NCBI GenBank assembly: GCA_964345765.1
Contig: CAYFSJ010000001.1
Location: 1 to 64,000 of the forward strand
DNA: 64,000 bases
Direction of reading: 5' to 3'
Origin: DUUI01 sp964345765
Lineage (GTDB): Bacteria; Bacillota_I; Bacilli_A; Erysipelotrichales; Erysipelotrichaceae
Position numbers and translations under genes: made by a program. The notes under the pieces are model-generated. The model was not told where the DNA came from, ran no database searches, and saw only the letters and a list, made by a program, of their open reading frames with translations. This document shows positions 8,759 through 16,651 of the stretch, piece by piece (positions within the stretch are counted from its first letter, which is position 1; every line of letters starts with the position of its first letter).

Positions 8759-8764
8759 TATAAT
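8759..8764 (+). promoter_or_regulatory. -10 box of tyrS transcript
   Basis: TATAAT lies just before the T-box leader. No strong -35 hexamer is seen at 17 nt, so the promoter assignment rests on the box and position. Confidence 0.45.
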
Positions 8765-8770
8765 AGCGAT

Positions 8771-8950
8771 GAGAAGAAGCGCATTGGATATTAACTTTCA
8801 GAGACATAACGGCTGGTGCGAGTTATGAGTTAATCTAATGGATACACCTTCGAGCTTTTTATGAAAGTAAAACGTGATTCAGCGTTAATGAAACAAGAGT
8901 GGCAAACTAAGGTGGTACCACGCGTCATGCGTCCTTAGAGAGCCTTTTTT
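8771..8950 (+). promoter_or_regulatory. Tyrosine T-box riboswitch
   Basis: Leader that senses uncharged tRNA-Tyr and controls read-through into tyrS. The T-box bulge sequence GGTGGTACCACG is at 8911-8922. The stem I 3' side contains GGA-TAC-A (specifier TAC, Tyr, at 8843-8845) followed by the CTTCGAGC segment. The terminator helix CTAAGG/CCTTAG (8907-8912, 8933-8938) precedes six T at 8945-8950. Specifier and downstream gene agree. Confidence 0.93.
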
Positions 8951-8972
8951 ATTATCAAAAGGAGAGATTTAA

Positions 8973-10214
8973 ATGAATTTTTTAGAAGAACTTAAATGGC
9001 GTAACTTGGTCAAAGATGTCATGGATGAAGAAGCTTTATTAGAACGAATGAAAGAACCAATGACCATTTATTGTGGATTTGACCCAACCGCTGACTCACT
9101 CCATGTTGGTCATCTTCAACAACTTATCTTATTGAAACGTTACCAAAACCAAGGGCATCATCCCATTGCTTTAATTGGTGGCGCAACGGGTATGATTGGT
9201 GACCCATCAGGTAAGAGTGCAGAACGCTCCTTATTAACTTTTGAAGAGGTTGACCATAATGTTAAGAGTATTAAAGTTCAAATTGAGCGCTTATTATCTG
9301 AACCAGTCACTGTTTTAGATAACAAAGAGTGGTTAGGAAAAATGAACTTACTTGAGTATTTACGAGATACTGGGAAGTACTTTAGTATTAATACGATGTT
9401 AAGCAAAGAGACTATTTCATCCCGTTTAGAAACTGGAATTTCTTATACTGAATTCTCTTATACCATTCTTCAAGCGATGGACTGGTTACATTTACTAGAG
9501 AACCATAACTGCCAAGTTCAAATTGGAGGTAGCGACCAGTGGGGTAATCTAATTTCTGGAGCAGACTTAATTCGTAAAAAATATGGTGATAAAGTCAGTG
9601 TCTATGGCATTACTTCCCCATTAATTACTAAATCTGATGGAACGAAATTTGGTAAGTCAGAAGGTGGTAATGTTTGGATTAACCCACAATTAACCGATGC
9701 GTATACCTTCTATCAATTCTGGATCAATACTTCTGATGCGGACATTGAAGATTTTATGAAACGACTTTCGTTAAAATCAGTGGATGAGATTCAATCAATC
9801 CTTGATGAGCATCAAAAAGCACCCGAAAAACGAATCGCTCAAAAAGCACTTGCTGAAGAATTAACTGAAATGATTCATAAACAAGAGGGATTAGAGAATG
9901 CCTTAATGATTACAGATGCCTTATTTAATAATGATGTTTTCGCATTAAATAGTGAACAATTAAAAGTGGCTTTTTCTAATGCTACCAAAATAGAAGTTAC
10001 TCAAGATGAATTGCTGGCGGATGTGTTAGTGAATAACCAACTGATTAAGTCCAAACGCGAAGTGCGTCAACTAATTACCCAAAATGCGCTTGAATTAAAT
10101 GGAGTGAAAGTCACTGAGTTTGATCAACTTCTTTCTAAAGAAAATGCCATTGATCAAAAATTAAGTATTGTTAAAAAGGGTAAGAAAAACTATTACTTAA
10201 TTGAGCACATCTAA
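8973..10214 (+). CDS. tyrS: Tyrosyl-tRNA synthetase
   Basis: Class I aminoacyl-tRNA synthetase charging tRNA-Tyr. The 413 residues contain the HIGH-type motif HVGHL (44-48), the KMSKS-type motif KFGKS (225-229), the tyrosine-binding YTEFSY and QIGGSDQWGN segments and a C-terminal S4-like RNA-binding domain (about 345-410). Start ATG follows AAAGGAGAG behind the Tyr T-box. The stop overlaps the next start (TAATG). Confidence 0.97.
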   Translation: MNFLEELKWRNLVKDVMDEEALLERMKEPMTIYCGFDPTADSLHVGHLQQLILLKRYQNQGHHPIALIGGATGMIGDPSGKSAERSLLTFEEVDHNVKSIKVQIERLLSEPVTVLDNKEWLGKMNLLEYLRDTGKYFSINTMLSKETISSRLETGISYTEFSYTILQAMDWLHLLENHNCQVQIGGSDQWGNLISGADLIRKKYGDKVSVYGITSPLITKSDGTKFGKSEGGNVWINPQLTDAYTFYQFWINTSDADIEDFMKRLSLKSVDEIQSILDEHQKAPEKRIAQKALAEELTEMIHKQEGLENALMITDALFNNDVFALNSEQLKVAFSNATKIEVTQDELLADVLVNNQLIKSKREVRQLITQNALELNGVKVTEFDQLLSKENAIDQKLSIVKKGKKNYYLIEHI

Positions 10215-10915
10215 TGGCTAGACTCGATAAAGTCTTATCACAATACAATATTGACTCACGCTCAAAAATAAAGAAACGCATTCGACAACAAGGTGTAAAA
10301 GTTAATCATGTATTAGTGAAAGATGAACGATTTGATGTCAAAGAGAATGATTTCATCGAAATTGATGAATTACAGTTTTTCTATCAATCTAAAGTTTATT
10401 TTATGATGAATAAAGCTCAGGACAGAATTAGTTCTCATGAGTCCAGTCAATTAACCATTTATGATGATATCCAGATCCTTGTCCCAAGTGATTTGTTTTC
10501 GGTAGGTCGACTAGATAAAGATACAACTGGTTTAATCATCCTGACTAATGATGGTCAATATGCCCATCAAATAACCAATAAACACAATCAAATTCTTAAG
10601 CGTTATCTCATTACAACACAATACCCATTACAAGAAGAAGTCCATCAATTAACTCAAGAGATAGATTTAAAAGAAGATGGGATTGTATCTGCTAAAAGTC
10701 TTGAGATTCTAGGTAATAATCAGATTATTTTAGGAATAACGGATGGTAAATATCATCAGGTCAAACGAATGATTCATTCAATTAACAATGAAGTAATCCA
10801 ATTGCATCGATTAAGTATTGGTCAATTAGAACTTGATACAAATTTAGATGCTGGTCAATTAAGGACAATGACTCAAAAAGAAATTGAAGCAAGCCTATGG
10901 TCAAAAAAACGTTAA
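10214..10915 (+). CDS. rsuA: RsuA-type pseudouridine synthase
   Basis: rRNA-modifying enzyme of the RsuA/RluB/E/F group; position and length (233 residues) fit the 16S rRNA U516-type members. An S4 domain (RLDKVLSQYNIDSRSK, 3-18, to about 60) is followed by the synthase domain with GRLDKDTTGL, catalytic Asp101. Its exact target uridine cannot be told from sequence alone. It overlaps both neighbours (1 nt with tyrS, 19 nt with the GT51 gene), so all three are likely co-transcribed under the Tyr T-box. Confidence 0.88.
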   Translation: MARLDKVLSQYNIDSRSKIKKRIRQQGVKVNHVLVKDERFDVKENDFIEIDELQFFYQSKVYFMMNKAQDRISSHESSQLTIYDDIQILVPSDLFSVGRLDKDTTGLIILTNDGQYAHQITNKHNQILKRYLITTQYPLQEEVHQLTQEIDLKEDGIVSAKSLEILGNNQIILGITDGKYHQVKRMIHSINNEVIQLHRLSIGQLELDTNLDAGQLRTMTQKEIEASLWSKKR

Positions 10916-11607
10916 AAATCTTTCTTAGAATTCTACTTGTCTTGCTGGTGATTGTAGGACTATATCTTTCTTATTGTTTTTATCAATACCAACAGATTAA
11001 AGAGGATAGACCACTAAGTGAACTGGTGAGTGAAATTCAATCTAATCCTGATTTTGTAAAGATTGATAAAATCAATGAGACTTTTATTCAATCTGTAGTC
11101 GCTACTGAAGATCGTCGTTTCTTTGATCGAAGTGGCTTTGATATGCGGGCATTTTTAAGAGCTGTCTCAACTAATATTCAACAAGGGGAGTTAGTTCAAG
11201 GAGGTTCTACCATCCCTCAACAGGTTGGTAAATTACTCTATTTTGATCATGTACAGACCTTAGACGAAAAAGTCATCCAAGTCTATATTATGTATGACTT
11301 AGAAGCTCAATATTCTAAAGATGAGATTCTAGAACTATATTTAAACTCAATCTTTTTTGGACAAGGCTATTATGGTATTAAACAAGCCTCAAATGGCTAT
11401 TATCAAGTAGAACCTAGTGAGCTTAACTGGGCTCAATCAAGCCTCTTAGCAGGGGTTATTGCGGCTCCTAGTGCTTATGAGCCTAGAACAAATTATGATC
11501 TAGCAAAACAACGACAGGTTGCGGTATTGATTAGTTTAAGAGATGTCTATGGTTTATCGCAACAACAAATTGATGGTATTCATAATACAGAGGTCATTAT
11601 CTATTAA
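10897..11607 (+). CDS. GT51 monofunctional transglycosylase-like protein, altered catalytic motifs
   Basis: Membrane-anchored member of the peptidoglycan glycosyltransferase family 51 (236 residues, one N-terminal membrane helix at about 8-28, no transpeptidase domain). Motif I keeps Glu71 (TEDRRFF) but the conserved His is Arg78. Motif II reads GGSTIPQQ. Motif III, normally RKxxE with the second catalytic Glu, reads E124-K-V-I-Q128; spacing of 57 from Glu71 matches the family, so Gln128 takes the place of that Glu. Motif IV KDEILELYLN is intact. The reading frame is undamaged. It may be inactive or weakly active; PBP1A at 30.4 kb has the intact motifs. Confidence 0.85.
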   Translation: MVKKTLKIFLRILLVLLVIVGLYLSYCFYQYQQIKEDRPLSELVSEIQSNPDFVKIDKINETFIQSVVATEDRRFFDRSGFDMRAFLRAVSTNIQQGELVQGGSTIPQQVGKLLYFDHVQTLDEKVIQVYIMYDLEAQYSKDEILELYLNSIFFGQGYYGIKQASNGYYQVEPSELNWAQSSLLAGVIAAPSAYEPRTNYDLAKQRQVAVLISLRDVYGLSQQQIDGIHNTEVIIY

Positions 11608-11608
11608 C

Positions 11609-11637
11609 AAAAAATGGTTCGATTAGAACCATTTTTT
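11609..11637. terminator. Bidirectional terminator
   Basis: Stem AAAAAATGGTTC/GAACCATTTTTT (11609-11620, 11626-11637) serves the plus-strand GT51 operon and the minus-strand ABC importer operon. The loop holds the stop codon of the minus-strand gene. Confidence 0.88.
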
Positions 11638-12357
11638 AATTAAGTCATCTAATGAGCCATCTTCTTTTAATTCACTAATAATTTGATTAACTTCATCTAA
11701 TAACGGTGAATCATTAGGTAAAGCTATTGCATTACCTGCTAGCTTTTCTAAGCTTGGTTCATTTAATTCAAATAATGTTAATTGTGGATATTCTTCAAAG
11801 TACTGATTTGCTACTAGTGGTTCCATCACAAGGAAATCAATACGGCCTAATAAGACTTCTTGAATCATCACATTGTAGGCATCTCTTGCGTCAATTTCTA
11901 ATTGATATTGATCTTTTAATTGATTGACCGCTGTTTCTTGGATGGTCCCAATTTGAACTCCAACGACTTTATTTTTAATATCATTTAACTCATTAATACC
12001 AGAATCATTTAAAGTCACAATATAGAATGGAGATTCTTCAGCAAGATAATAAGAATCGCTAAAGAGTGCGTCACGTTTTGGATCTGGTGATAATCCAGCA
12101 ATGGCCATATCAGCTTGTTTAGCAGATAAAGAGGCGATTACACCATCAAAGCTCATATCTTTAAAGACCACATCTTTATTGAGTTTTTCACCTATAAGGT
12201 TGGCTAAATCAATATCAAAGCCGATCAATTCTCCATTGGTATCGACCATTTCATAGGGTGGATAACCAGATGAGGTGGCAATGGTTAGGGTTTCTTTTTG
12301 ATTAGAACCACAGGCAGTTAAGAATAAGAGTAAGGTTAATAAGAATAATTTTTTCAT
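11623..12357 (-). CDS. Amino-acid ABC transporter substrate-binding lipoprotein
   Basis: Extracellular solute-binding protein of family 3 (polar amino acids). The 244-residue precursor has a lipoprotein signal (MKKLFLLTLLLFLTAC, lipobox LTAC) and the family 3 signature GFDIDLANLIGEKL about residues 46-59. It is the last gene of a minus-strand three-gene importer; the ATPase gene overlaps its start by 4 nt. The T-box leader upstream reads an Arg codon, so arginine is the best-supported substrate; binding residues alone do not prove it. Confidence 0.9.
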   Translation of the reverse strand: MKKLFLLTLLLFLTACGSNQKETLTIATSSGYPPYEMVDTNGELIGFDIDLANLIGEKLNKDVVFKDMSFDGVIASLSAKQADMAIAGLSPDPKRDALFSDSYYLAEESPFYIVTLNDSGINELNDIKNKVVGVQIGTIQETAVNQLKDQYQLEIDARDAYNVMIQEVLLGRIDFLVMEPLVANQYFEEYPQLTLFELNEPSLEKLAGNAIALPNDSPLLDEVNQIISELKEDGSLDDLIKKWF

Positions 12358-13076
12358 AGTATTTGACTTTCTATATAGCGTTTCGCTATTTCTGTATTTG
12401 GGTTGGTAAAGAATTGGCTTGTCTTTTCATGTTCAACAATTTGACCTTGATCCATCATCACAATTTCATCACCGATTCTTCGAGCGAAGTTTATATCGTG
12501 GGTAATGATAATAAGACCAGTCTGTTGTTTGATTTCTTGAAGCATATCGACTAGTTCAAGAATGGTTTCAGCATCTAGGGCAGAAGTTGGTTCATCCAAC
12601 AGTAAGAAAGATGGTTCTAATGCCAATGAGCGGATGATTGCGACTCTTTGTCGTTGTCCACCAGATAATTGAGAAGGATACTTATGGGCTTGATCTTCTA
12701 AATTAAATGATTTCAGTAAGTTTAACGCTTTTGAATCTGCATCCTGTTGATTCATTTTCTTTGTTTTAATTAACGCGTAAGTAATATTTTCAAGAATCTT
12801 CATATGTTTAAATAAATGTAAATCTTGAAACACAACGCCTAATTGTTGTCGATATAGAAACAGTTCTTTAGTTTTGAACTGGAGTTTGATGTTATTGGCA
12901 CTAATTTCACCACTATCTGGTTTTTCTAAGCCTAAAATACAGCGAAGCAACGTCGATTTACCTGTACCTGAAGGACCGATGATACAAGTGCATAAATTAT
13001 CTTTAAAATCGATTCTGACATCTTTTAAGATTTCTTTGTTATCAAATGATTTTGTTAAGTTTGAGACCTTAATCAT
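12354..13076 (-). CDS. Amino-acid ABC transporter ATP-binding protein
   Basis: Cytoplasmic ATPase of a polar amino-acid uptake system (GlnQ/ArtP type), 240 residues. Walker A GPSGTGKST near 34-42, Q-loop, signature LSGGQRQRVAI and Walker B LLLDEPTSALD with the H-loop in IITHD are all present. Overlaps the permease gene upstream and the binding-protein gene downstream by a few bases, so translation is likely coupled. Confidence 0.95.
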   Translation of the reverse strand: MIKVSNLTKSFDNKEILKDVRIDFKDNLCTCIIGPSGTGKSTLLRCILGLEKPDSGEISANNIKLQFKTKELFLYRQQLGVVFQDLHLFKHMKILENITYALIKTKKMNQQDADSKALNLLKSFNLEDQAHKYPSQLSGGQRQRVAIIRSLALEPSFLLLDEPTSALDAETILELVDMLQEIKQQTGLIIITHDINFARRIGDEIVMMDQGQIVEHEKTSQFFTNPNTEIAKRYIESQIL

Positions 13077-13725
13077 AGCTGAACCTTCTTTCTAATTTAG
13101 TTCCTAATAAACTGATGATTTTATTGATGAAATAATATAAAACACCAACAATAATCAATGATTCAAAATAACGAAAGGTCGTTCCTTGAATGATGGTTGA
13201 GCGTCGCATTAAATCAGTTAGACCAATAAATGAGACAATCGATGTTTCTTTAATAAGTGTAATATACTCATTAATTAAAGCTGGTAAGATATTCGCAAAT
13301 GCTTGAGGGATAATAATATCTTTAGTGATATCTTGTGAACTTAACCCTAAACAATGGGCGGCTTCAATTTGTCCTTTGGAAATCTGTTCGATTCCATTTC
13401 TGATAATTTCTGACATATAGGCTGCCGAATTAAGAATAAAGATAATTGAGGCAGAGACCCAAGGCGTAAAGGTTAGAGCCGGAATGACTTGTGGTAGGGC
13501 TAAATGTAGAAAGGATAACTGAAACAAAACAGGGGTTCCCCTAAAAATGTCGACGATTTGTTTGATGATCTTAGAAGCAAAGTTATCTTGTTTCATGATC
13601 AATGCGTAAATTAAACCAAGCAATAAACCACCGATACTAGCGATTAAGGCTAAGCCTAAGGTTGTCCATATCCCATTTAGTAAGTAGGGGATATACTCTG
13701 CTATTTTTGTAAAATCAATATTCAT
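13069..13725 (-). CDS. Amino-acid ABC transporter permease
   Basis: Inner-membrane permease of the HisM/ArtQ type, 218 residues with about five hydrophobic segments. The ATPase-contacting EAA loop is seen as EAAHCLGLSSQDITKDIIIP (about 121-140). It is the first gene after the T-box leader on the minus strand and overlaps the ATPase gene by 8 nt. A single permease gene implies a homodimeric channel. Confidence 0.93.
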   Translation of the reverse strand: MNIDFTKIAEYIPYLLNGIWTTLGLALIASIGGLLLGLIYALIMKQDNFASKIIKQIVDIFRGTPVLFQLSFLHLALPQVIPALTFTPWVSASIIFILNSAAYMSEIIRNGIEQISKGQIEAAHCLGLSSQDITKDIIIPQAFANILPALINEYITLIKETSIVSFIGLTDLMRRSTIIQGTTFRYFESLIIVGVLYYFINKIISLLGTKLERRFSYD

Positions 13726-13771
13726 AAAACCTCCAGAAAATAAAAAAAAGATGATAAAGGACGCCGAAAAT

Positions 13772-13981
13772 AAAAAAGTCCTTAAAAAGGACGAAATGAC
13801 GTGGTACCACCTTAGTTTGTCACAATTGTGACCTCAACTCGATAACGTAGAGATACGTCTAGGCCTCAACTTTCGACCTAGAAGCTCAAAGACACGTTCA
13901 ACCTTCATTCATCTTGATTTCCACCAACCATCAAGTCTCTTTAATGAAGAGGAAGATTTACTACTTCTTTTCATCGCAATG
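13772..13981 (-). promoter_or_regulatory. T-box riboswitch with Arg (CGU) specifier
   Basis: Read on the minus strand, the leader carries the T-box sequence AAGGTGGTACCACG (around 13801-13814), a stem I 3' side GAA-CGT-G followed by TCTTTGAGC (specifier CGT at 13894-13896), and a terminator GTCCTT/AAGGAC (13778-13783, 13787-13792) followed by a U-run (13772-13777). By alignment with the Tyr leader at 8.8 kb, where GGA-TAC-A precedes CTTCGAGC, the specifier codon is CGU, arginine. It controls the ABC importer, so uptake should rise when tRNA-Arg is uncharged. Confidence 0.88.
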
Positions 13982-13986
13982 AGTAT

Positions 13987-14014
13987 ATTATACAAATCTC
14001 ACACCAAATTGCAA
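13987..14014 (-). promoter_or_regulatory. Promoter of the T-box/ABC importer operon
   Basis: On the minus strand TTGCAA (14009-14014), 16-nt spacer and TATAAT (13987-13992). Confidence 0.8.
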
Positions 14015-14021
14015 GTGTTTT

Positions 14022-14639
14022 CTACATCCAAGTGATTTTTGATTCAGTTTTATTGAGAATACGCTCAATATTTGATTTATGACGATAGATAATAAAGAGA
14101 GATACTAAGACTAAGGCTATAGTAATCCAATATTGACCATTCACAAAGAAGAGACTACTTAATGCTGAAACAAGTGTAGAGACCATAGAGCCTAATGAGG
14201 ACATCTTAAACATCTTAAGTAATGAGAAATAAATGACAATACCAATCACAAATGGCCAACCATTTTGAATTAGATAGACACAAACGCCTAATAAGAAACC
14301 ATAATAGGTTGCGACCGACTTGCCTCCTTTAAACCCGGCAAATAGTGGGAAAGCATGACCAATTGTCGCAAAAAATCCTGCTGTTAAAGTCACAAGCTGA
14401 TCATCTTGAATAAAATGAAATAAAGTCATAGCTAAGAAAGCTTTTAAGACATCAAGCACCGTTACACTAACACCAGCGGCCTTTCCTAAGACACGACCAG
14501 CATTAGATGCACCTAGATTACCTGAGCCATGATGACGAATGTCTGTTTTATAAAATAATTCTCCGATGACTAACGCAAAGGGAACACTCCCAAATAAATA
14601 ACCACCTAAAGCAGCGAATAAAGTCCAGATTAAGTTCAT
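14022..14639 (-). CDS. plsY: Glycerol-3-phosphate acyltransferase PlsY
   Basis: Integral membrane enzyme that acylates glycerol-3-phosphate from acyl-phosphate, starting phospholipid synthesis. The 205-residue form starting MNLIWTLFAALGGYLFGSVP is preceded by GAAGGAG, so I prefer ATG 14639 over the longer frame. Motifs: GSVPFALVIG, SGNLGASNAGRVLGK (motif 1), GHAFPLFAGFKGGKSVAT (motif 2), with several membrane helices. No clear terminator separates it from the following minus-strand leader. Oriented away from parE, as plsY and parE are in many Firmicutes. Confidence 0.95.
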   Translation of the reverse strand: MNLIWTLFAALGGYLFGSVPFALVIGELFYKTDIRHHGSGNLGASNAGRVLGKAAGVSVTVLDVLKAFLAMTLFHFIQDDQLVTLTAGFFATIGHAFPLFAGFKGGKSVATYYGFLLGVCVYLIQNGWPFVIGIVIYFSLLKMFKMSSLGSMVSTLVSALSSLFFVNGQYWITIALVLVSLFIIYRHKSNIERILNKTESKITWM

Positions 14640-14752
14640 ACAATATACTCCTTCACAAATGATAATATCATAATTTGGCACAGTTTAGAATTAAAGGTGC
14701 CTTTATTTTAAGTGCTCTTTAAAGTATAATTAAGCAGGAAAGAGGTGACAAT

Positions 14753-16651
14753 TTGAGTCAAAAAAATTACGACGGTTCTTCGATACAAATCCTTGAAGGG
14801 CTACAAGCTGTTCGAAAACGTCCTGGGATGTATATCGGTTCAACCGATGTGAGAGGATTACACCACTTAGTATGGGAAATCTTAGATAATGCCATCGATG
14901 AATCGATCAATGGATTTGGTAAAGAAATCAGTGTCACAATTGAAAAAGACAATACCATCGAAATAATTGATACCGGTCGTGGTGTTCCAGTTGATAAACA
15001 TAGTTCTGGTAAATCAGCAATTGAAGTCATATACACAGTCCTTCATGCTGGAGGAAAATTCTCAGAATCAGGTGGATATAAAACATCAGGTGGACTCCAT
15101 GGGGTTGGTGCATCAGTGGTCAATGCGCTCAGCGAGTTTGTTGAAGTGACCTCCTATAAAGATGGATATGAATATCAAATTCGATTTGAAAAAGGTGGAT
15201 CAAAAGTCGGTCCATTAAAAAAGATTGGTAAAACAAATAAAACAGGAACAAAAGTACGTTTCTTAGCCGATAGAGAAATTTTTGAGAAAGTCGACTATTC
15301 TGTTTCATATATCAAACAACGGATGATGGAATCCGCTTTTTTACTAGCGGGTATCACCTTTAAACTACATGATCAACGTACTGACACTCATGAACAATAT
15401 TTATATGAAGATGGTATTAAGAGTTTCATTAGTTATCTAACGGAAGATCATATGAAGATTGGAAAACCAATATTAATTCATGATGAACAAAATAATATTC
15501 TTGTTGATGTGGCTTTACAATATACAGATGATTACAATGAAGCCGTTTATTCATATGTTAACTTGGTTCGTACCAAAGAAGGGGGATCCCATGAAGTGGG
15601 TCTTAAATCCGCCCTCACAAAGGTAGTGAATGAGTTTGCTAGAAAGAACGGGCTCTTAAAAGATAAAGATAAGAATTTTGAAGGGAATGATGTACGAGAA
15701 GGTTTAACCATGTTAGTCTCTTTATCGATTCCAGAAAACTTATTAGAGTTTGAAGGTCAAACCAAAGGAAAACTTGGTACACCAATTGCTAGAAGTGTAG
15801 TTGAGTCCATTGTCTCTGAACAATTAACCTATTACTTGGCAGAGAATCGAGATTTTTCTATCTCAATTATTAAGAAGATTCAAAAAGCGGCTGCCGCCAG
15901 AGAATCGGCTCGTAAAGCGCGTGAACAAGCTCGTCAAGGTAAAAAAGGACGAAAACAAGAAGCAGAATTATCTGGAAAGCTTGCGAATGCTCAAACTAAA
16001 AATACCAAGAAAAATGAGTTGTTCTTAGTTGAGGGGGACTCAGCTGGAGGAAGTGCCAAACAAGGTAGAGATTCCCGCTTTCAAGCGATTTTACCATTGC
16101 GAGGTAAAGTACTTAATGTTGAGCGTGCTAACTTAGAGCGGCTACATAATAATCAAGAATTAAATACACTCATTCACTGTATTGGAGCTGGTGTTGGTCC
16201 AGAGTTTGAAGCGGATGATTCTAATTATGCGAAAGTAATCATTATGACCGATGCTGATACGGATGGTGCGCATATTCAAATCTTATTATTAACTTTCTTT
16301 TATCGTTTTATGCGTGGTTTAATTGATGCTGGTAAAGTATATCTGGCTCAACCACCACTTTATAAAATTTATAACAAATCACAAGAACATTATGTCTATG
16401 GTGAAGCACAGTTACAAGAATTAAGAGAATCAATGAAGAATTATGAAATACAGCGCTTTAAGGGATTAGGGGAGATGAATGCCTCTCAATTATGGGAGAC
16501 AACCATGAATCCTGAAACTCGTGTTTTATATCAAGTATCGATAGAAGATGCCCATTTAGCATCGAAAACAATCAATATTCTAATGGGCGATAACGCAGAT
16601 AGTAGAAGGGACTGGATCAATGAACATGTTGATTTTGATGGAATTGAATAA
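14753..16651 (+). CDS. parE: DNA topoisomerase IV subunit B
   Basis: ATPase subunit of topoisomerase IV, which decatenates daughter chromosomes. The 632 residues contain the GHKL ATPase domain (RPGMYIGST, EILDNAIDE, DTGRGVPVD, GGLHGVGASVVNAL), the transducer domain, and the Toprim domain with EGDSAGGSAKQGRD and the DTDGAHI metal site. Translation starts at TTG, 5 nt after AGAGGTG; no ATG fits the conserved N-terminus. The parC start overlaps its stop, as usual for parE-parC. Length and the plsY neighbour favour parE over gyrB. Confidence 0.95.
   Translation: MSQKNYDGSSIQILEGLQAVRKRPGMYIGSTDVRGLHHLVWEILDNAIDESINGFGKEISVTIEKDNTIEIIDTGRGVPVDKHSSGKSAIEVIYTVLHAGGKFSESGGYKTSGGLHGVGASVVNALSEFVEVTSYKDGYEYQIRFEKGGSKVGPLKKIGKTNKTGTKVRFLADREIFEKVDYSVSYIKQRMMESAFLLAGITFKLHDQRTDTHEQYLYEDGIKSFISYLTEDHMKIGKPILIHDEQNNILVDVALQYTDDYNEAVYSYVNLVRTKEGGSHEVGLKSALTKVVNEFARKNGLLKDKDKNFEGNDVREGLTMLVSLSIPENLLEFEGQTKGKLGTPIARSVVESIVSEQLTYYLAENRDFSISIIKKIQKAAAARESARKAREQARQGKKGRKQEAELSGKLANAQTKNTKKNELFLVEGDSAGGSAKQGRDSRFQAILPLRGKVLNVERANLERLHNNQELNTLIHCIGAGVGPEFEADDSNYAKVIIMTDADTDGAHIQILLLTFFYRFMRGLIDAGKVYLAQPPLYKIYNKSQEHYVYGEAQLQELRESMKNYEIQRFKGLGEMNASQLWETTMNPETRVLYQVSIEDAHLASKTINILMGDNADSRRDWINEHVDFDGIE

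Noticed and set aside
10897..10915. 19-nt overlap of rsuA and the GT51 gene as a possible frameshift
   Set aside because: Both proteins have complete expected ends in their own frames; short overlaps are common in this genome.
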